Assembly: GCF_002209535.1 (NCBI RefSeq)
Contig: NZ_NJIG01000003.1
Span: 620,001-684,000, forward strand
Direction of reading: 5' to 3'
Origin: Achromobacter marplatensis
Lineage (GTDB): Bacteria; Pseudomonadota; Gammaproteobacteria; Burkholderiales; Burkholderiaceae_B
Length of the DNA: 64,000 bases
In this document: piece by piece, positions 8,210 to 17,090 of the stretch
How the letters are laid out: every line of letters starts with the position of its first letter
How positions within the stretch are numbered: position 1 is the first letter of the stretch
Notes under the pieces: generated by a model
The model's database searches: none
What the model was told of the DNA's origin: nothing
What the model saw: only the letters and a program-made list of their open reading frames with translations
Position numbers and translations under genes: made by a program

Positions 8210-8995
8210 TCAGGCTTGGGGCAGCGGCAGCGGCGCGATGCCGTGCGTTTGCCGAGCCCAGTAGTCGAAGGTCGCGCGCACGATCGAAGGCTTCAGCAGG
8301 TAGTCGTGCGCCTCGCGCGCCAGGGCGTCGTCTACCGGCGTCAACGGCCCGAACGCCTGGGCGCGGATCTGCATGCGCGCCGCACGCTCCAAATAGACCG
8401 ACAGATACGTCGCTTCCTCGCAGGAGCCGCCCGCCGTCAGATAACCGTGGTGCGCCAGGATGATGGCGCGCTTGCGTCCCAGCGCCTCGGAAATGATCAC
8501 GCCCTCCTGGTCCGCGATCGGCACCCCCGGCCATTCACCCAGGAAGGCACAGTCGTCGTGCAGCGGCGTCATGTCCATCTGTGAAATGACCAGCGGCTGG
8601 CGTGCGGCGGCCAGCGCCGAGGCCCACGGCGAATGCGTGTGGATGATGGATTGCACATCCGGGCGCGCTTCGTATACCCACAGATGGAAGCGCGTAGCCG
8701 GGTTGGGCATACCGTCGCCCGTCAGGGTGTGCAGGTCGCGGTCGACTTCGATGAAGTCCGCCGGCGTCGCCTCGTCAAAGCCCAGGCCGAAGCGCAGGGT
8801 CCAGTACGCGCCCGGGCGCGCCGAGCGCACGCTGATCTGTCCCGCCAGGCCGGCTTCCTGCTCGGTCATCGCCAGGATGCGGCAGGCGTAGGCCATGGTT
8901 TCCTGGATGCTGCGCGGCACGGCCTGCAGATGGCGCGCCATTTCCTGCGTGGCACGGGTGTCGAAATACGATTTCTCTCGCAATGCGGTATTCAT
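8210..8995 (-). CDS. Class II aldolase/adducin-family protein
   Basis: A 261-residue class II aldolase/adducin-family protein, the fold of L-fuculose-1-phosphate and L-ribulose-5-phosphate enzymes. The divalent-metal ligands are visible as the His pair of IIHTHSPWASALA and the His of ILAHHGYLTAG; the upstream acidic residue is less clear. The family includes aldolases, epimerases and decarboxylases, so the reaction is not fixed. It is the first enzyme gene after the LysR gene on the same strand and is followed 42 nt later by a symporter, which argues for a small catabolic operon. ATG 8995 is preceded by an AAGGGGAA ribosome binding site. Confidence 0.8.
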   Translation of the reverse strand: MNTALREKSYFDTRATQEMARHLQAVPRSIQETMAYACRILAMTEQEAGLAGQISVRSARPGAYWTLRFGLGFDEATPADFIEVDRDLHTLTGDGMPNPATRFHLWVYEARPDVQSIIHTHSPWASALAAARQPLVISQMDMTPLHDDCAFLGEWPGVPIADQEGVIISEALGRKRAIILAHHGYLTAGGSCEEATYLSVYLERAARMQIRAQAFGPLTPVDDALAREAHDYLLKPSIVRATFDYWARQTHGIAPLPLPQA

Positions 8996-9149
8996 GGGTT
9001 CCCCTTGATGTCCTTGGCTTGCGGCGTCGAAGGACGCCGTGCAAGGTCAGGACAGTATGGAAACCACCGCGCAAACTAGCCATGCAGCCAGGCTCATAGC
9101 AGCTATTCGGAAGGCGGAACGGGGCCGCCGGGGGTGCAGGGGTTACCCG

Positions 9150-10025
9150 TCAAGCCGCAGCGATGCGGTGCGCGCACGCCAACAGCTCGGCCACCAGCGG
9201 CAAGGGCTGGCGCTGGGCCGGCGTGATCGCCACCACGCGGCGGCGCAGCACCGGGCTGCGGATGCCGACCTTGCGCAAGCCGTAGTCGGTCAGCAGCTTT
9301 TCGGGGATGCGCGACGGCAGGATACAGGCGCCCACCCCCGAGGACACCAGCTTGAGCATGGCGTCGATGGTCTCGGCCTCGGCCATGAACTCGGGCTGCA
9401 GCCCTGCGCTGTGGATCATCTTGCGCAAGGCGTAATGGGACGGAAAGCCCACCAGCCGCAACGGCATGCCGCCCAGATCCACCGCGTCCGCCAGCGGCAC
9501 GTCCCGGCGCACGATCAGGCACATCTCGTCGTCGAACAACGGGGTGGACGTCAGATTGTCCGAGGCCACCGCCGCGTCATAGACGAAGCCCACGTCGGCC
9601 TTGCCGCTTTCCACCAGGGCCACTACGTCGGGCGAACTGCGCCCCATCACGGACAGGTTCACGTGTTCGTGGCTGCTGACGAAGCTGGCCACGACGTCGG
9701 CCATGAAGTAGTAGCTAAGTGTGTGCACGGTGGCAAGGCGCACCGTGCCGTGGGTCACGCCTTCCTGCTGGCGCACGGCATCAAGGACGCGGTCGATGTT
9801 CTGGTAGGCGGGCTGAATGCCCTCCAGCAGGCGGCTGCCCGCTACGGTCAGCTCCACGCCCCGGCCGGTACGCGTGAACAAGGGTTTGCCCACATGCGCT
9901 TCCAGCGCCGCCAGTTGCCGGCTCAGGCCCGATTGCGTCTGGTCCAGGTCCTCGGCGGCGCGTGATAAGGACTTCAGCTCCGCGATCCGCAAAAAATAAC
10001 GCAACTGCCGGTCCGGCGTGTCCAT
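9150..10025 (-). CDS. LysR-family transcriptional regulator
   Basis: A 291-residue LysR-type regulator. The N-terminal winged helix-turn-helix spans about residues 1-65 (SLSRAAEDLDQTQSGLSRQL recognition region), followed by a periplasmic-binding-protein-like effector domain. It is transcribed in the same direction as the aldolase, symporter and isomerase genes and sits 154 nt upstream of them, so it is their likely regulator, although LysR genes are more often divergent from their targets. On the other side, 142 nt separate it from the divergent NUDIX gene. The effector is unknown. Confidence 0.85.
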   Translation of the reverse strand: MDTPDRQLRYFLRIAELKSLSRAAEDLDQTQSGLSRQLAALEAHVGKPLFTRTGRGVELTVAGSRLLEGIQPAYQNIDRVLDAVRQQEGVTHGTVRLATVHTLSYYFMADVVASFVSSHEHVNLSVMGRSSPDVVALVESGKADVGFVYDAAVASDNLTSTPLFDDEMCLIVRRDVPLADAVDLGGMPLRLVGFPSHYALRKMIHSAGLQPEFMAEAETIDAMLKLVSSGVGACILPSRIPEKLLTDYGLRKVGIRSPVLRRRVVAITPAQRQPLPLVAELLACAHRIAAA

Positions 10026-10167
10026 GGTGCTGCCCCTTGATTCCGGTCTGACGCGCTCGATTCGGCGCGGCTACAGTGTGCCCAAGGATGCCGTCCGGCA
10101 CCACGGGGATTTGCGCTAAGGGCCTGAAAGCGTACCCTTGCAGCTTGCCCCTACGCCGGAAATCTGC

Positions 10168-10605
10168 ATGTCCACTCCCATTGCCCGCCCCATTCCCGCG
10201 ACAATCGCCGCCGTCGTCCGCGAAGGCCACGTGCTGCTGGTGCGCCGCGCCAACCCGCCCGACGAGAACTGCTGGGCCTTTCCCGGCGGCAAGATCGACG
10301 CGGGCGAACGCATCGAGGCCGCCACGGCGCGCGAACTGCTGGAAGAAACCGGCGTGGTCGCCGAGCCGCTGCATGTGTTCGATGCGGTAGACGTCTTCGA
10401 CCGCGACGAAGTCGGCGCCCTGCGCCGCCACTTCATCCTGATCGCCGTGCTGTGCCGCTGGCAATCCGGCGAACCGGTCGCGGGCGACGATGCGCGCGAC
10501 GCCCGCTGGATTGCCCTGGCGGACCTGGAAGGGCATGAACTGGCGACCAGCTTCGGCGTCGCCAGGCTGGCGCGCAAGGCGGCGGCGCTGATGGCGGCGA
10601 TGTAA
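10168..10605 (+). CDS. NUDIX hydrolase
   Basis: A 145-residue NUDIX hydrolase with a complete Nudix box, GGKIDAGERIEAATARELLE then ETG, matching Gx5Ex7REUxEExGU. These enzymes cleave nucleoside diphosphates linked to another moiety; the NPPDENCWAFPGGK stretch resembles the ADP-ribose pyrophosphatase / MutT-like branch. A TTG 30 nt upstream extends the frame, but ATG 10168 gives the standard N-terminus. It stands alone: a divergent LysR gene on the left and a kinase gene 132 nt to the right on the same strand. Confidence 0.88.
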   Translation: MSTPIARPIPATIAAVVREGHVLLVRRANPPDENCWAFPGGKIDAGERIEAATARELLEETGVVAEPLHVFDAVDVFDRDEVGALRRHFILIAVLCRWQSGEPVAGDDARDARWIALADLEGHELATSFGVARLARKAAALMAAM

Positions 10606-10737
10606 TCAGCCACGGCGCGCCAATGCGCCTGGTCCGGTTGCGGGCCGCTCATGCTTGCTGCTCCACGATGCCCCACGAATGCGGGCGCGACGACAGGCCC
10701 TACTATATACAGCCCGTCTACCTCCCCCTCCTACCCC

Positions 10738-11553
10738 ATGTTCGACGCCTACCTCTCCCGTTGGAACCTCGTGCCCGACGGCGCCCCCATCGTGACCCAT
10801 GCCGCGCAACTGCTGCCCGTCATGCGCGACGGCACGCCGGCCATGTTGAAAGTGTCGGTCGAAGAAGACGAGCGCCAGGGCGGCGTGCTGATGACGTGGT
10901 GGGACGGCCAGGGCGCGGCCCGCGTGCTGGCGCACGACGACTGCGCCATCCTGCTGGAACGCGCCACCGGCACGCGCTCGCTGGCAGCCTATGCCCGCAC
11001 GGGCCGCGACGACGAAGCCACGCGCATCCTTTGCCGCGTGCTCAAGGCGCTGCACGCCCCGCGCGTCAAACCGCTGCCGCCGCTGCGCAGCCTGGAGGAA
11101 TGGTTCGTGGAACTGTGGCCTATGGCCCAGGCGCAAGGCGGCATCCTGGCGCACAGCGCCCGCCACGCCCGCGCGCTGCTGGACGATCCGCGCGACCTCG
11201 CGGTGCTGCATGGCGACTTCCACCACGACAACGTGTTGGACTTCGGCGAACGCGGCTGGCTGGTCATCGACCCCAAGCGGCTCTACGGCGAACGCGCGTT
11301 CGACTATGCCAACATCTTCTGCAACCCCGACCTGTCGGACCCCGTGCCGCCTGTGGCTATCGCGCCCGGCTGCTTCGAGCGGCGCCTGGACCTCATCGTG
11401 GCCGAGTCCGGCCTGGACCGCCGCCGCCTGCTGCAATGGATCGTGGCGTGGTGCGGGCTGTCGGCCGTCTGGTACCTGGGCGACGGCGACGATGCCGCGG
11501 TCGACCTGAACATCGCACGCCAGGCGCAGGGGCTGCTGGACGCGGGCGCCTGA
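10738..11553 (+). CDS. Aminoglycoside/hydroxyurea phosphotransferase-family kinase (APH(6)-like)
   Basis: A 271-residue kinase-fold protein of the family that holds streptomycin 6-phosphotransferase (StrB/AphD) and hydroxyurea kinase. The catalytic loop is VLHGDFHHDNVLDFG (Asp as base), followed by the metal-binding IDPK block and GERAFDYANIFCNP, both family hallmarks. Whether it confers streptomycin resistance cannot be told: chromosomal members are common and many have no known substrate. The frame extends upstream to 10651, but ATG 10738 matches the usual N-terminus. Its stop lies 4 nt from the stop of the convergent AraC gene. Confidence 0.82.
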   Translation: MFDAYLSRWNLVPDGAPIVTHAAQLLPVMRDGTPAMLKVSVEEDERQGGVLMTWWDGQGAARVLAHDDCAILLERATGTRSLAAYARTGRDDEATRILCRVLKALHAPRVKPLPPLRSLEEWFVELWPMAQAQGGILAHSARHARALLDDPRDLAVLHGDFHHDNVLDFGERGWLVIDPKRLYGERAFDYANIFCNPDLSDPVPPVAIAPGCFERRLDLIVAESGLDRRRLLQWIVAWCGLSAVWYLGDGDDAAVDLNIARQAQGLLDAGA

Positions 11554-11557
11554 GGCC

Positions 11558-12352
11558 CTATGCCGCCGTGATCTGTTCGACATACCGCGTCGGCGACACC
11601 CCCGTCAGATTGCGGAACATGTAGACGAATGCGCTGGCGCTGGCGTAGCCCAGCGCGCGCGCCACGTTCACCACGGACTGCCCTTGCAGCAGCCGGCAGA
11701 TCCCTTCGTCGATCCGCACTTGCAGGCGCCAATGGTGAAAACTCATGCCGGTTTCGTCCTTCATGCGCCGCGCCAGCGTGCGCGCGCTGGCGCCGATGCG
11801 CTCACCCCATTGCTCCAGCGTGTCGTCGTTGCCCGGGGCCTGCAAGACCGCATCGCACACCTTGCGCAGCCGCCGGTCAAAAGGCAGCGGCAACTGGCGG
11901 TGCTGGCGTTCGGTATCGGCCAGCAGATTCAGCAGCAGCTCCGAACTGAGCCGCTGCACGGGCCCTTTGCGGGGCGGGCCGTTCAGCGTCAGGATCAGCT
12001 CGCGCATCAGGGGGTTCACGTCCAGCGCGCAGGTCTCCTTCCAGAGCCATGGCGCCGCATCCGGCATGATGAACGCGGAACGCATGCTGACGCTGCCCAC
12101 CATCTTCACCTCGTGGGTGACGCCGGCCGGAATCCATAGCGCGCGCATCGGCGCCAGCATCCAGGCGCCGTCCTCGGTCATGACGCGCATGATGCCCGTG
12201 GGGGAATACATCAGCTGGATACGCTCGTGCGAATGCGGCTGCTGGCGGGCGCCATTTTCGTAGTTGAACGACCGCGCGACCACGGCAGGCGCATCCTGGG
12301 GAAATTCACGCATTGGCAGGTTTTCGATATCAATGGGAAGGAAGTCGCCCAT
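11558..12352 (-). CDS. AraC-family transcriptional regulator
   Basis: A 264-residue AraC-type regulator with an N-terminal cupin-like sensor (ARQQPHSHERIQLMYS, PAGVTHEV) and a C-terminal double helix-turn-helix ending VYMFRNLTGVSPTRYVEQ. This minus-strand frame stays open far upstream beneath the TonB receptor gene; the real start is ATG 12352, where the domain begins. It is divergent from the siderophore receptor gene with only 99 nt between. That arrangement is typical of AraC regulators that sense a ferric siderophore and switch on its receptor, which is the inferred role. Confidence 0.85.
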   Translation of the reverse strand: MGDFLPIDIENLPMREFPQDAPAVVARSFNYENGARQQPHSHERIQLMYSPTGIMRVMTEDGAWMLAPMRALWIPAGVTHEVKMVGSVSMRSAFIMPDAAPWLWKETCALDVNPLMRELILTLNGPPRKGPVQRLSSELLLNLLADTERQHRQLPLPFDRRLRKVCDAVLQAPGNDDTLEQWGERIGASARTLARRMKDETGMSFHHWRLQVRIDEGICRLLQGQSVVNVARALGYASASAFVYMFRNLTGVSPTRYVEQITAA

Positions 12353-12412
12353 CCTGACAGTTATGTCCGTTTTTCGACATTTTCTGTCCAGCAGGACGGG
12401 AACTTGCTTTTT

Positions 12413-12438
12413 ATCATTAATGCAAATGATTCCCATTG
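12413..12438 (+). promoter_or_regulatory. Probable Fur box upstream of the TonB receptor
   Basis: An A/T-rich element with the perfect inverted repeat ATCATT-N6-AATGAT (12413-12418 and 12425-12430) running into TGATTCCCATTG. The AATGCAAATGATTCCCATT stretch resembles the Fur operators of betaproteobacteria. It lies 14-39 nt before the receptor start, where bound Fur would block the receptor promoter, and also between the two divergent genes. Confidence 0.6.
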
Positions 12439-12451
12439 TTTTCAATAAAAA

Positions 12452-14614
12452 ATGAACGCCTCTGCGCTTGTTCCCGTCGCATTTCACCCACGCCTGCCGT
12501 ACCTTCCCCGTTTGACGCTTGCCGCCGCGCTGCTGGCGCAAGCCTGCCTGGGCGCGGCCGCCCACGCCGATGACGCGCCGGTGCCGCAGTTGAGTCCCGT
12601 GCGGGTCAGCGGCACCGCCGATTCGCTGTCGGACCCCGGCCAGACGGAGGGTTCGCAGTCCTACACCGCCAACACCGTCACGCTTGGCAAGGGCGCGACG
12701 AACGTGCGCGACATTCCCAACTCGGTCTCGGTGGTGACGCGCCAGCGCATGGACGACCAGAACATGACCACCGTGCAGGACGCCCTGCGCGAGACGACCG
12801 GCGTCAGCGCCATGAGCTACGGCGACGGCACCGCGTACTTCACCGCGCGCGGCTACGAAACCGACGTCCAGTTCGACGGCGTGCCCGCCAACGGCGCGCT
12901 GCAATACCTGCCACAGTTCGATTTGGCGCTGTATGACCGGATAGAAGTGCTGCGCGGCCCAGCGGGCCTGTTGCAAGGCTTCGGCAGCCCGGCCGGCACC
13001 GTCAACCTGGTGCGCAAGCGCCCGTTGGACGCCTTCAGCCTGACGGGCAGCGTCATGGCCGGGTCCTGGAACAATTACCGCACCGAACTGGACGTGACCG
13101 GTCCCGTGACCGCCGACGGCCGGGTCCGCGCCCGGGCCGGCTTGGCCGCCCAGGACCGCGACTACTCGATGGACGAAGCCCATATGCGCCAGGGCCTGGT
13201 CTACGGTTCGCTGGAATTCGACCTGACCGCCAACACCTTGCTGACCCTGTCGGCGGCTTATCAGAAAACGCGCATGGCGCCCTTCGACTACGGCCTGTCG
13301 ACCTATTCCAACGGCAAGTTCGTCGACGGCCCCCGCTCCGGCTTCTACGGCGTGGACTGGGCGCGCGGCGACACCGACCTGTCCGAGGTCTACGCGGAAC
13401 TGAGCCACCGCTTCGCCAGCGGCTGGACGGGCCAGGCGTCGATGAATTACCGGGCCACCGACCTGGACAGCAAGTACGGCTACGTTGACGGCCCGGTCGA
13501 CCCCGCCACGGACCAAGCGGCCTATTGGCTGCAATTCCAGAAGGACCGCATCCGCTGGATGGGCCTGGACACGCACGCCTCCGGTCCCTTCACGCTGTTC
13601 GGCCGCACGCACACGGCGATGGTCGGCGCCAACTACGCAGAACGCAGACAGGACAGCCGATCGTCGGGCACGGGCATCGACAGCGTCGATATCCACCACA
13701 TCGATGTGCCGGAAGTGGATATCCCGTTCACGTCGGGCAACAACTCCAAGTCCAGCCAGATGGGCGTGTATGGCCAGCTTAGTTTCAACGTGGCCGACCC
13801 GCTGACCCTGATCGCTGGCGGCCGCCAAAGCTGGTACCGCAACGCGACGCAGCCGGTACTGCCCGAGGCCGGCGACACCCGGCGCGACCCCGAGGTGCGC
13901 AAGTTCGTCCCCTACTTCGGCGCCGTGGCCCAGTTGAATTCGTGGTTGTCGGCATATGCCAGCTACTCGGACGTATTCGCGTTTTCGGAAGCCTGGCAGA
14001 TGACGGCCGACGGCAAGCCCCTGGCCCCGCGCACTGGCAAGCAGTACGAGATCGGCCTGAAAGGCCAGTTCCTGGAAGGCGCCGCCAACGCGTCCCTGGC
14101 CTTGTTCCGGATCCGCGACAAGAACCGAGCCGTGCCGGATGACGCCAATCCCGGGCGGTATGTCGCCCAGGGCGAAGCGCAGAGCCAGGGCGTCGAAGCC
14201 GAAGTCACCGGCCGCCTGCTGCCCAACTGGGATGTATACGCCGGCTACACCTACCTGCAGACCCGCTACCTGTCTGACCCCACGCAGGAAGACCAGATCG
14301 TGAACCCGGAGTCGCCCAAGCACCTGTTCAAAGTCTGGACCACCTACCGCTTCACGCCCGACGTGTTGCCGGGCTGGCGCGTGGGCGCAGGCGCACGGGT
14401 GCAGAGCCGCACCAGCCGCAACAACACGTCGTGGCAAGGCGGCTATGCCGTGGTGGACGCGCAGGTTGGCTACCGCGTCAACCGCAACCTGGACGCGTCG
14501 ATCACCGTGAACAACCTGTTCGACCGCAACTACTACAGCCGGGTGCCGTCCAGCTACTACAGCGTCTACGGCGAACCCCGCAATGTGATGCTGACCTTGC
14601 GCGCCACGTACTGA
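12452..14614 (+). CDS. TonB-dependent siderophore receptor
   Basis: A 720-residue outer-membrane receptor. The signal peptide (hydrophobic LTLAAALLAQACLGAAAHA, cleaved about residue 39) leads straight into the plug domain, with no N-terminal signalling extension, so it is not an FpvA/FecA-type transducer. Plug motifs include NVRDIPNSVSVVTRQRM, FTARGY and RIEVLRGPAGLLQGFGSPAG (siderophore-receptor class, near FhuE and FoxA). The 22-strand barrel ends NVMLTLRATY with a C-terminal aromatic residue. Imports a ferric siderophore, probably a xenosiderophore since no biosynthesis genes are near. Likely repressed by Fur and activated by the divergent AraC regulator. Confidence 0.9.
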   Translation: MNASALVPVAFHPRLPYLPRLTLAAALLAQACLGAAAHADDAPVPQLSPVRVSGTADSLSDPGQTEGSQSYTANTVTLGKGATNVRDIPNSVSVVTRQRMDDQNMTTVQDALRETTGVSAMSYGDGTAYFTARGYETDVQFDGVPANGALQYLPQFDLALYDRIEVLRGPAGLLQGFGSPAGTVNLVRKRPLDAFSLTGSVMAGSWNNYRTELDVTGPVTADGRVRARAGLAAQDRDYSMDEAHMRQGLVYGSLEFDLTANTLLTLSAAYQKTRMAPFDYGLSTYSNGKFVDGPRSGFYGVDWARGDTDLSEVYAELSHRFASGWTGQASMNYRATDLDSKYGYVDGPVDPATDQAAYWLQFQKDRIRWMGLDTHASGPFTLFGRTHTAMVGANYAERRQDSRSSGTGIDSVDIHHIDVPEVDIPFTSGNNSKSSQMGVYGQLSFNVADPLTLIAGGRQSWYRNATQPVLPEAGDTRRDPEVRKFVPYFGAVAQLNSWLSAYASYSDVFAFSEAWQMTADGKPLAPRTGKQYEIGLKGQFLEGAANASLALFRIRDKNRAVPDDANPGRYVAQGEAQSQGVEAEVTGRLLPNWDVYAGYTYLQTRYLSDPTQEDQIVNPESPKHLFKVWTTYRFTPDVLPGWRVGAGARVQSRTSRNNTSWQGGYAVVDAQVGYRVNRNLDASITVNNLFDRNYYSRVPSSYYSVYGEPRNVMLTLRATY

Positions 14615-14636
14615 CCGTCATTCAGGCTCCCGAAAG

Positions 14637-14676
14637 GATGAGGTAAGGTGTAGCCCCTTCACCCCTTATCTCTTCA
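14637..14676 (+). terminator. Possible imperfect hairpin after the receptor gene
   Basis: GAGGTAAGGTG and CACCCCTTATCTC can pair imperfectly around a short loop, followed by a T-rich TCTTCATT. It lies just downstream of the receptor stop and before the ribosome binding site of the permease gene. The stem has mismatches, so this is only a weak terminator candidate. Confidence 0.3.
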
Positions 14677-14691
14677 TTCCTGGAGTATCGA

Positions 14692-16086
14692 ATGACCGGA
14701 TTGTTCATCGTGGTGGCGGCGCTGGCATTTCTGATGCTGGCGGCGTATCGGGGCTACAGCGTGATCCTGTGCGCGCCCATCGCAGCCATGGGCGCGGTAT
14801 TGCTGACGGATCCTTCCGCGCTGGCCCCCGTGTTTTCAGGCATTTTCATGGAGCGCATGGCCGGTTTCGCCAAGCTCTACTTCCCCGTGTTCCTGCTGGG
14901 CGCCGTGTTCGGCAAGCTGATCGAACTGTCGGGTTTTTCCCGCGCGATCGTGCAGGCGGTACTACGCATGATCGGCGCGGAACGCGCCATTGTCGCCATC
15001 GTGCTGGTGTGCGCCGTATTGACCTACGGCGGCGTCTCGCTGTTCGTGGTGGTGTTCGCGGTGTATCCGTTCGCCGCCGAGATGTTCCGCCAGGGCGGCA
15101 TTCCGAAGCGGCTGATGCCGGGCGCCATCGCGCTGGGTGCGTTCACGTTCACGATGACGGCGCTGCCCGGCACGCCGCAGATCCAGAACATCATCCCCAC
15201 CACCTTCTTCGAAACGACCACGTGGGCCGCGCCCTGGCTGGGCCTGATCGGCGCGGCGTTCACGCTGACGGCGGGTATCGCCTACCTGGAGTGGCGGCGC
15301 AAGCGCGCGGCGGCGGCCGGCGAGACCTACGGGACCGAACTTCGCAATGAACCGACGACGCCGCCCAGCGAACGCGACCACCACCCGCTCGTCGCCTTGC
15401 TGCCGCTGGTGGTGGTAGGCGTGGCCAACTTCCTGCTGACGCGCTGGATCCCCGGCTGGTATCCCGCAGGCGCCGAGGTGAACCTGCCCGGCCTGCCCAA
15501 GCCGATGCCCGTGAACGCCGCCGATCAGGTCGCGCTGTGGGCCGTGATGGGCGCGTTGATCGCCGGCATCTTCACCATCCTGCTGTTCTCGTTTCGCAGC
15601 ATCAAGGCGCACTTCGCCGAAGGCAGCAAAAGCGCCGTGTCGGGCGCGCTGCTGGCTTCCATGAACACTGCGGCCGAATACGGGTTCGGCGGCGTCATCG
15701 CGGCGTTGCCGGGCTTTCTGCTGGTGGCCGAGGCGTTGAAATCGATCCCCGACCCGCTGGTGGGCGAAGCCATCGCCGTGACATCGTTGGCGGGCATCAC
15801 GGGATCCGCCTCGGGCGGCATGAGCATCGCGTTGGCCGCCATGGCGCAGACCTTCATCGACGGCGCCGTTGCCGCAGGCATCCCGATGGACGTGCTGCAC
15901 CGGATCGCCGCCATGGCCAGCGGCGGCATGGACACGCTGCCGCACAACGGCGCGGTGATCACGCTGCTGGCCGTCACCGGCCTGACGCACCGCCAGTCCT
16001 ACGGCGACATTTTCGCCATCACGTTGATATCGACCATGTCGGTGTTCGTCGTGATCGCGGTGTACTACCTGACCGGCATCGTCTGA
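14692..16086 (+). CDS. GntP-family permease
   Basis: A 464-residue membrane protein of the GntP family (gluconate:H+ symporter superfamily), with about 12 helices and the family blocks TYGGVSLFVVVFAVYPFA, TALPGTPQIQNIIPT and, near the C-terminus, GSASGGMSIALAAM and MDTLPHNGAVITLL. Members move gluconate, other hydroxy-acids or 3-hydroxybutyrate with protons; the substrate here is not fixed. A GGAG site precedes the ATG. The convergent LysR gene overlaps its 3' end by 22 nt. Confidence 0.85.
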   Translation: MTGLFIVVAALAFLMLAAYRGYSVILCAPIAAMGAVLLTDPSALAPVFSGIFMERMAGFAKLYFPVFLLGAVFGKLIELSGFSRAIVQAVLRMIGAERAIVAIVLVCAVLTYGGVSLFVVVFAVYPFAAEMFRQGGIPKRLMPGAIALGAFTFTMTALPGTPQIQNIIPTTFFETTTWAAPWLGLIGAAFTLTAGIAYLEWRRKRAAAAGETYGTELRNEPTTPPSERDHHPLVALLPLVVVGVANFLLTRWIPGWYPAGAEVNLPGLPKPMPVNAADQVALWAVMGALIAGIFTILLFSFRSIKAHFAEGSKSAVSGALLASMNTAAEYGFGGVIAALPGFLLVAEALKSIPDPLVGEAIAVTSLAGITGSASGGMSIALAAMAQTFIDGAVAAGIPMDVLHRIAAMASGGMDTLPHNGAVITLLAVTGLTHRQSYGDIFAITLISTMSVFVVIAVYYLTGIV

Positions 16087-16976
16087 TCGAAGGCCGTGGC
16101 GAACACGTCGGCCAGCCACTGCGTGAAGACGCGCACGCGGGCTGACACTTGCCGGTTCTGCGGGTATAGCACCGACACCGGCATGGGCGCGGGCGGCGCC
16201 TTGGGCAGCACGATCCGCAAGTGCCCCGCCGCCAGCTCGCGCTCCACCCGGTAGCGCGGCACCTGGGCCAGCCCCAGCCCCGCCAGCGCCGCGCCGGTGT
16301 AAAGCTCGGCCCCCGTCACGCTGATGACCGAGCCGGGACGCACCAGCACGTTGCGCCCGTCGACCATGAAGTCCAGCGCAATGCTACGGCCGGTGGCGCT
16401 GGACAAGTAATCCACGGCGCGGTGGCCCGCCAGGTCGTCCACGGTGGCGGGCGTGCCGAAACGCGCCAGGTAGGCGGGGCTGGCCACCGTTACCTGCGGC
16501 ATCAGGGCAATCTGCCGGCCCACCAGCGACGAATCCTGCAAGGCGCCCGCCCGCAGCACACAGTCCACGCCCTCGCGCACCATATCCACCAGGCGGTCGT
16601 CTTCGCCCAGGTGCAGGACGATGTCGGGATAGCGCTCAAGAAAGCCCGGCAGCCCCGGCATCACGAAATACTTGGCCAGCGTGCCCTGGGCGTTCACGCG
16701 CAGCAGCCCCTTGGGCGCGGTGTTCAGGAACGCACCATCGGCCTCTTCCAGGTCGGCCAACAGGCGTACGCATCGCTGGTAATAGGCCTCGCCGTCGTGC
16801 GTCAGCCGCACCTGGCGCGTGGTGCGTTCCAGCAACCGGGCGCCCAAGCGCCTTTCCATGCGTTTAATCAGGTTGGTGACCGTCGCGCGGGGAATCTGCA
16901 GGTCTTCGGCTGCCTGGGAAAAACTGCCGCGCTCCGCGATGCGGACAAACACCTGCATTTCCTGAAAACGATCCAT
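16065..16976 (-). CDS. LysR-family transcriptional regulator
   Basis: A 303-residue LysR regulator of the CrgA-like subgroup: DNA-binding domain over residues 1-60 (SFSQAAEDLQIPRATVTNLI), then an effector domain. It starts at ATG 16976 and is divergent from the SDR gene with 114 nt between, so the SDR is its probable target. Its 3' end overlaps the GntP gene on the opposite strand by 22 nt. The frame is open upstream across the intergenic region, but the LysR domain begins exactly at MDRFQEMQVFV. Confidence 0.85.
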   Translation of the reverse strand: MDRFQEMQVFVRIAERGSFSQAAEDLQIPRATVTNLIKRMERRLGARLLERTTRQVRLTHDGEAYYQRCVRLLADLEEADGAFLNTAPKGLLRVNAQGTLAKYFVMPGLPGFLERYPDIVLHLGEDDRLVDMVREGVDCVLRAGALQDSSLVGRQIALMPQVTVASPAYLARFGTPATVDDLAGHRAVDYLSSATGRSIALDFMVDGRNVLVRPGSVISVTGAELYTGAALAGLGLAQVPRYRVERELAAGHLRIVLPKAPPAPMPVSVLYPQNRQVSARVRVFTQWLADVFATAFDQTMPVR

Positions 16977-17090
16977 CCGAGCCCCAATTATTAATGCAAA
17001 TGGAATTATGTTAGCGAATATAGGGTAATTATCTTCCGTTTGGAATAGTCCATCATTCGTTTCACCCCCTTCCCTTCTCGGAGATCGCGC

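Noticed and set aside
11558-14437. A 959-codon minus-strand open frame covering the AraC gene and the TonB receptor region
   Set aside because: Only the part from 12352 downwards has a protein domain. The rest is the antisense of the receptor gene and has no family features, an effect of high GC.
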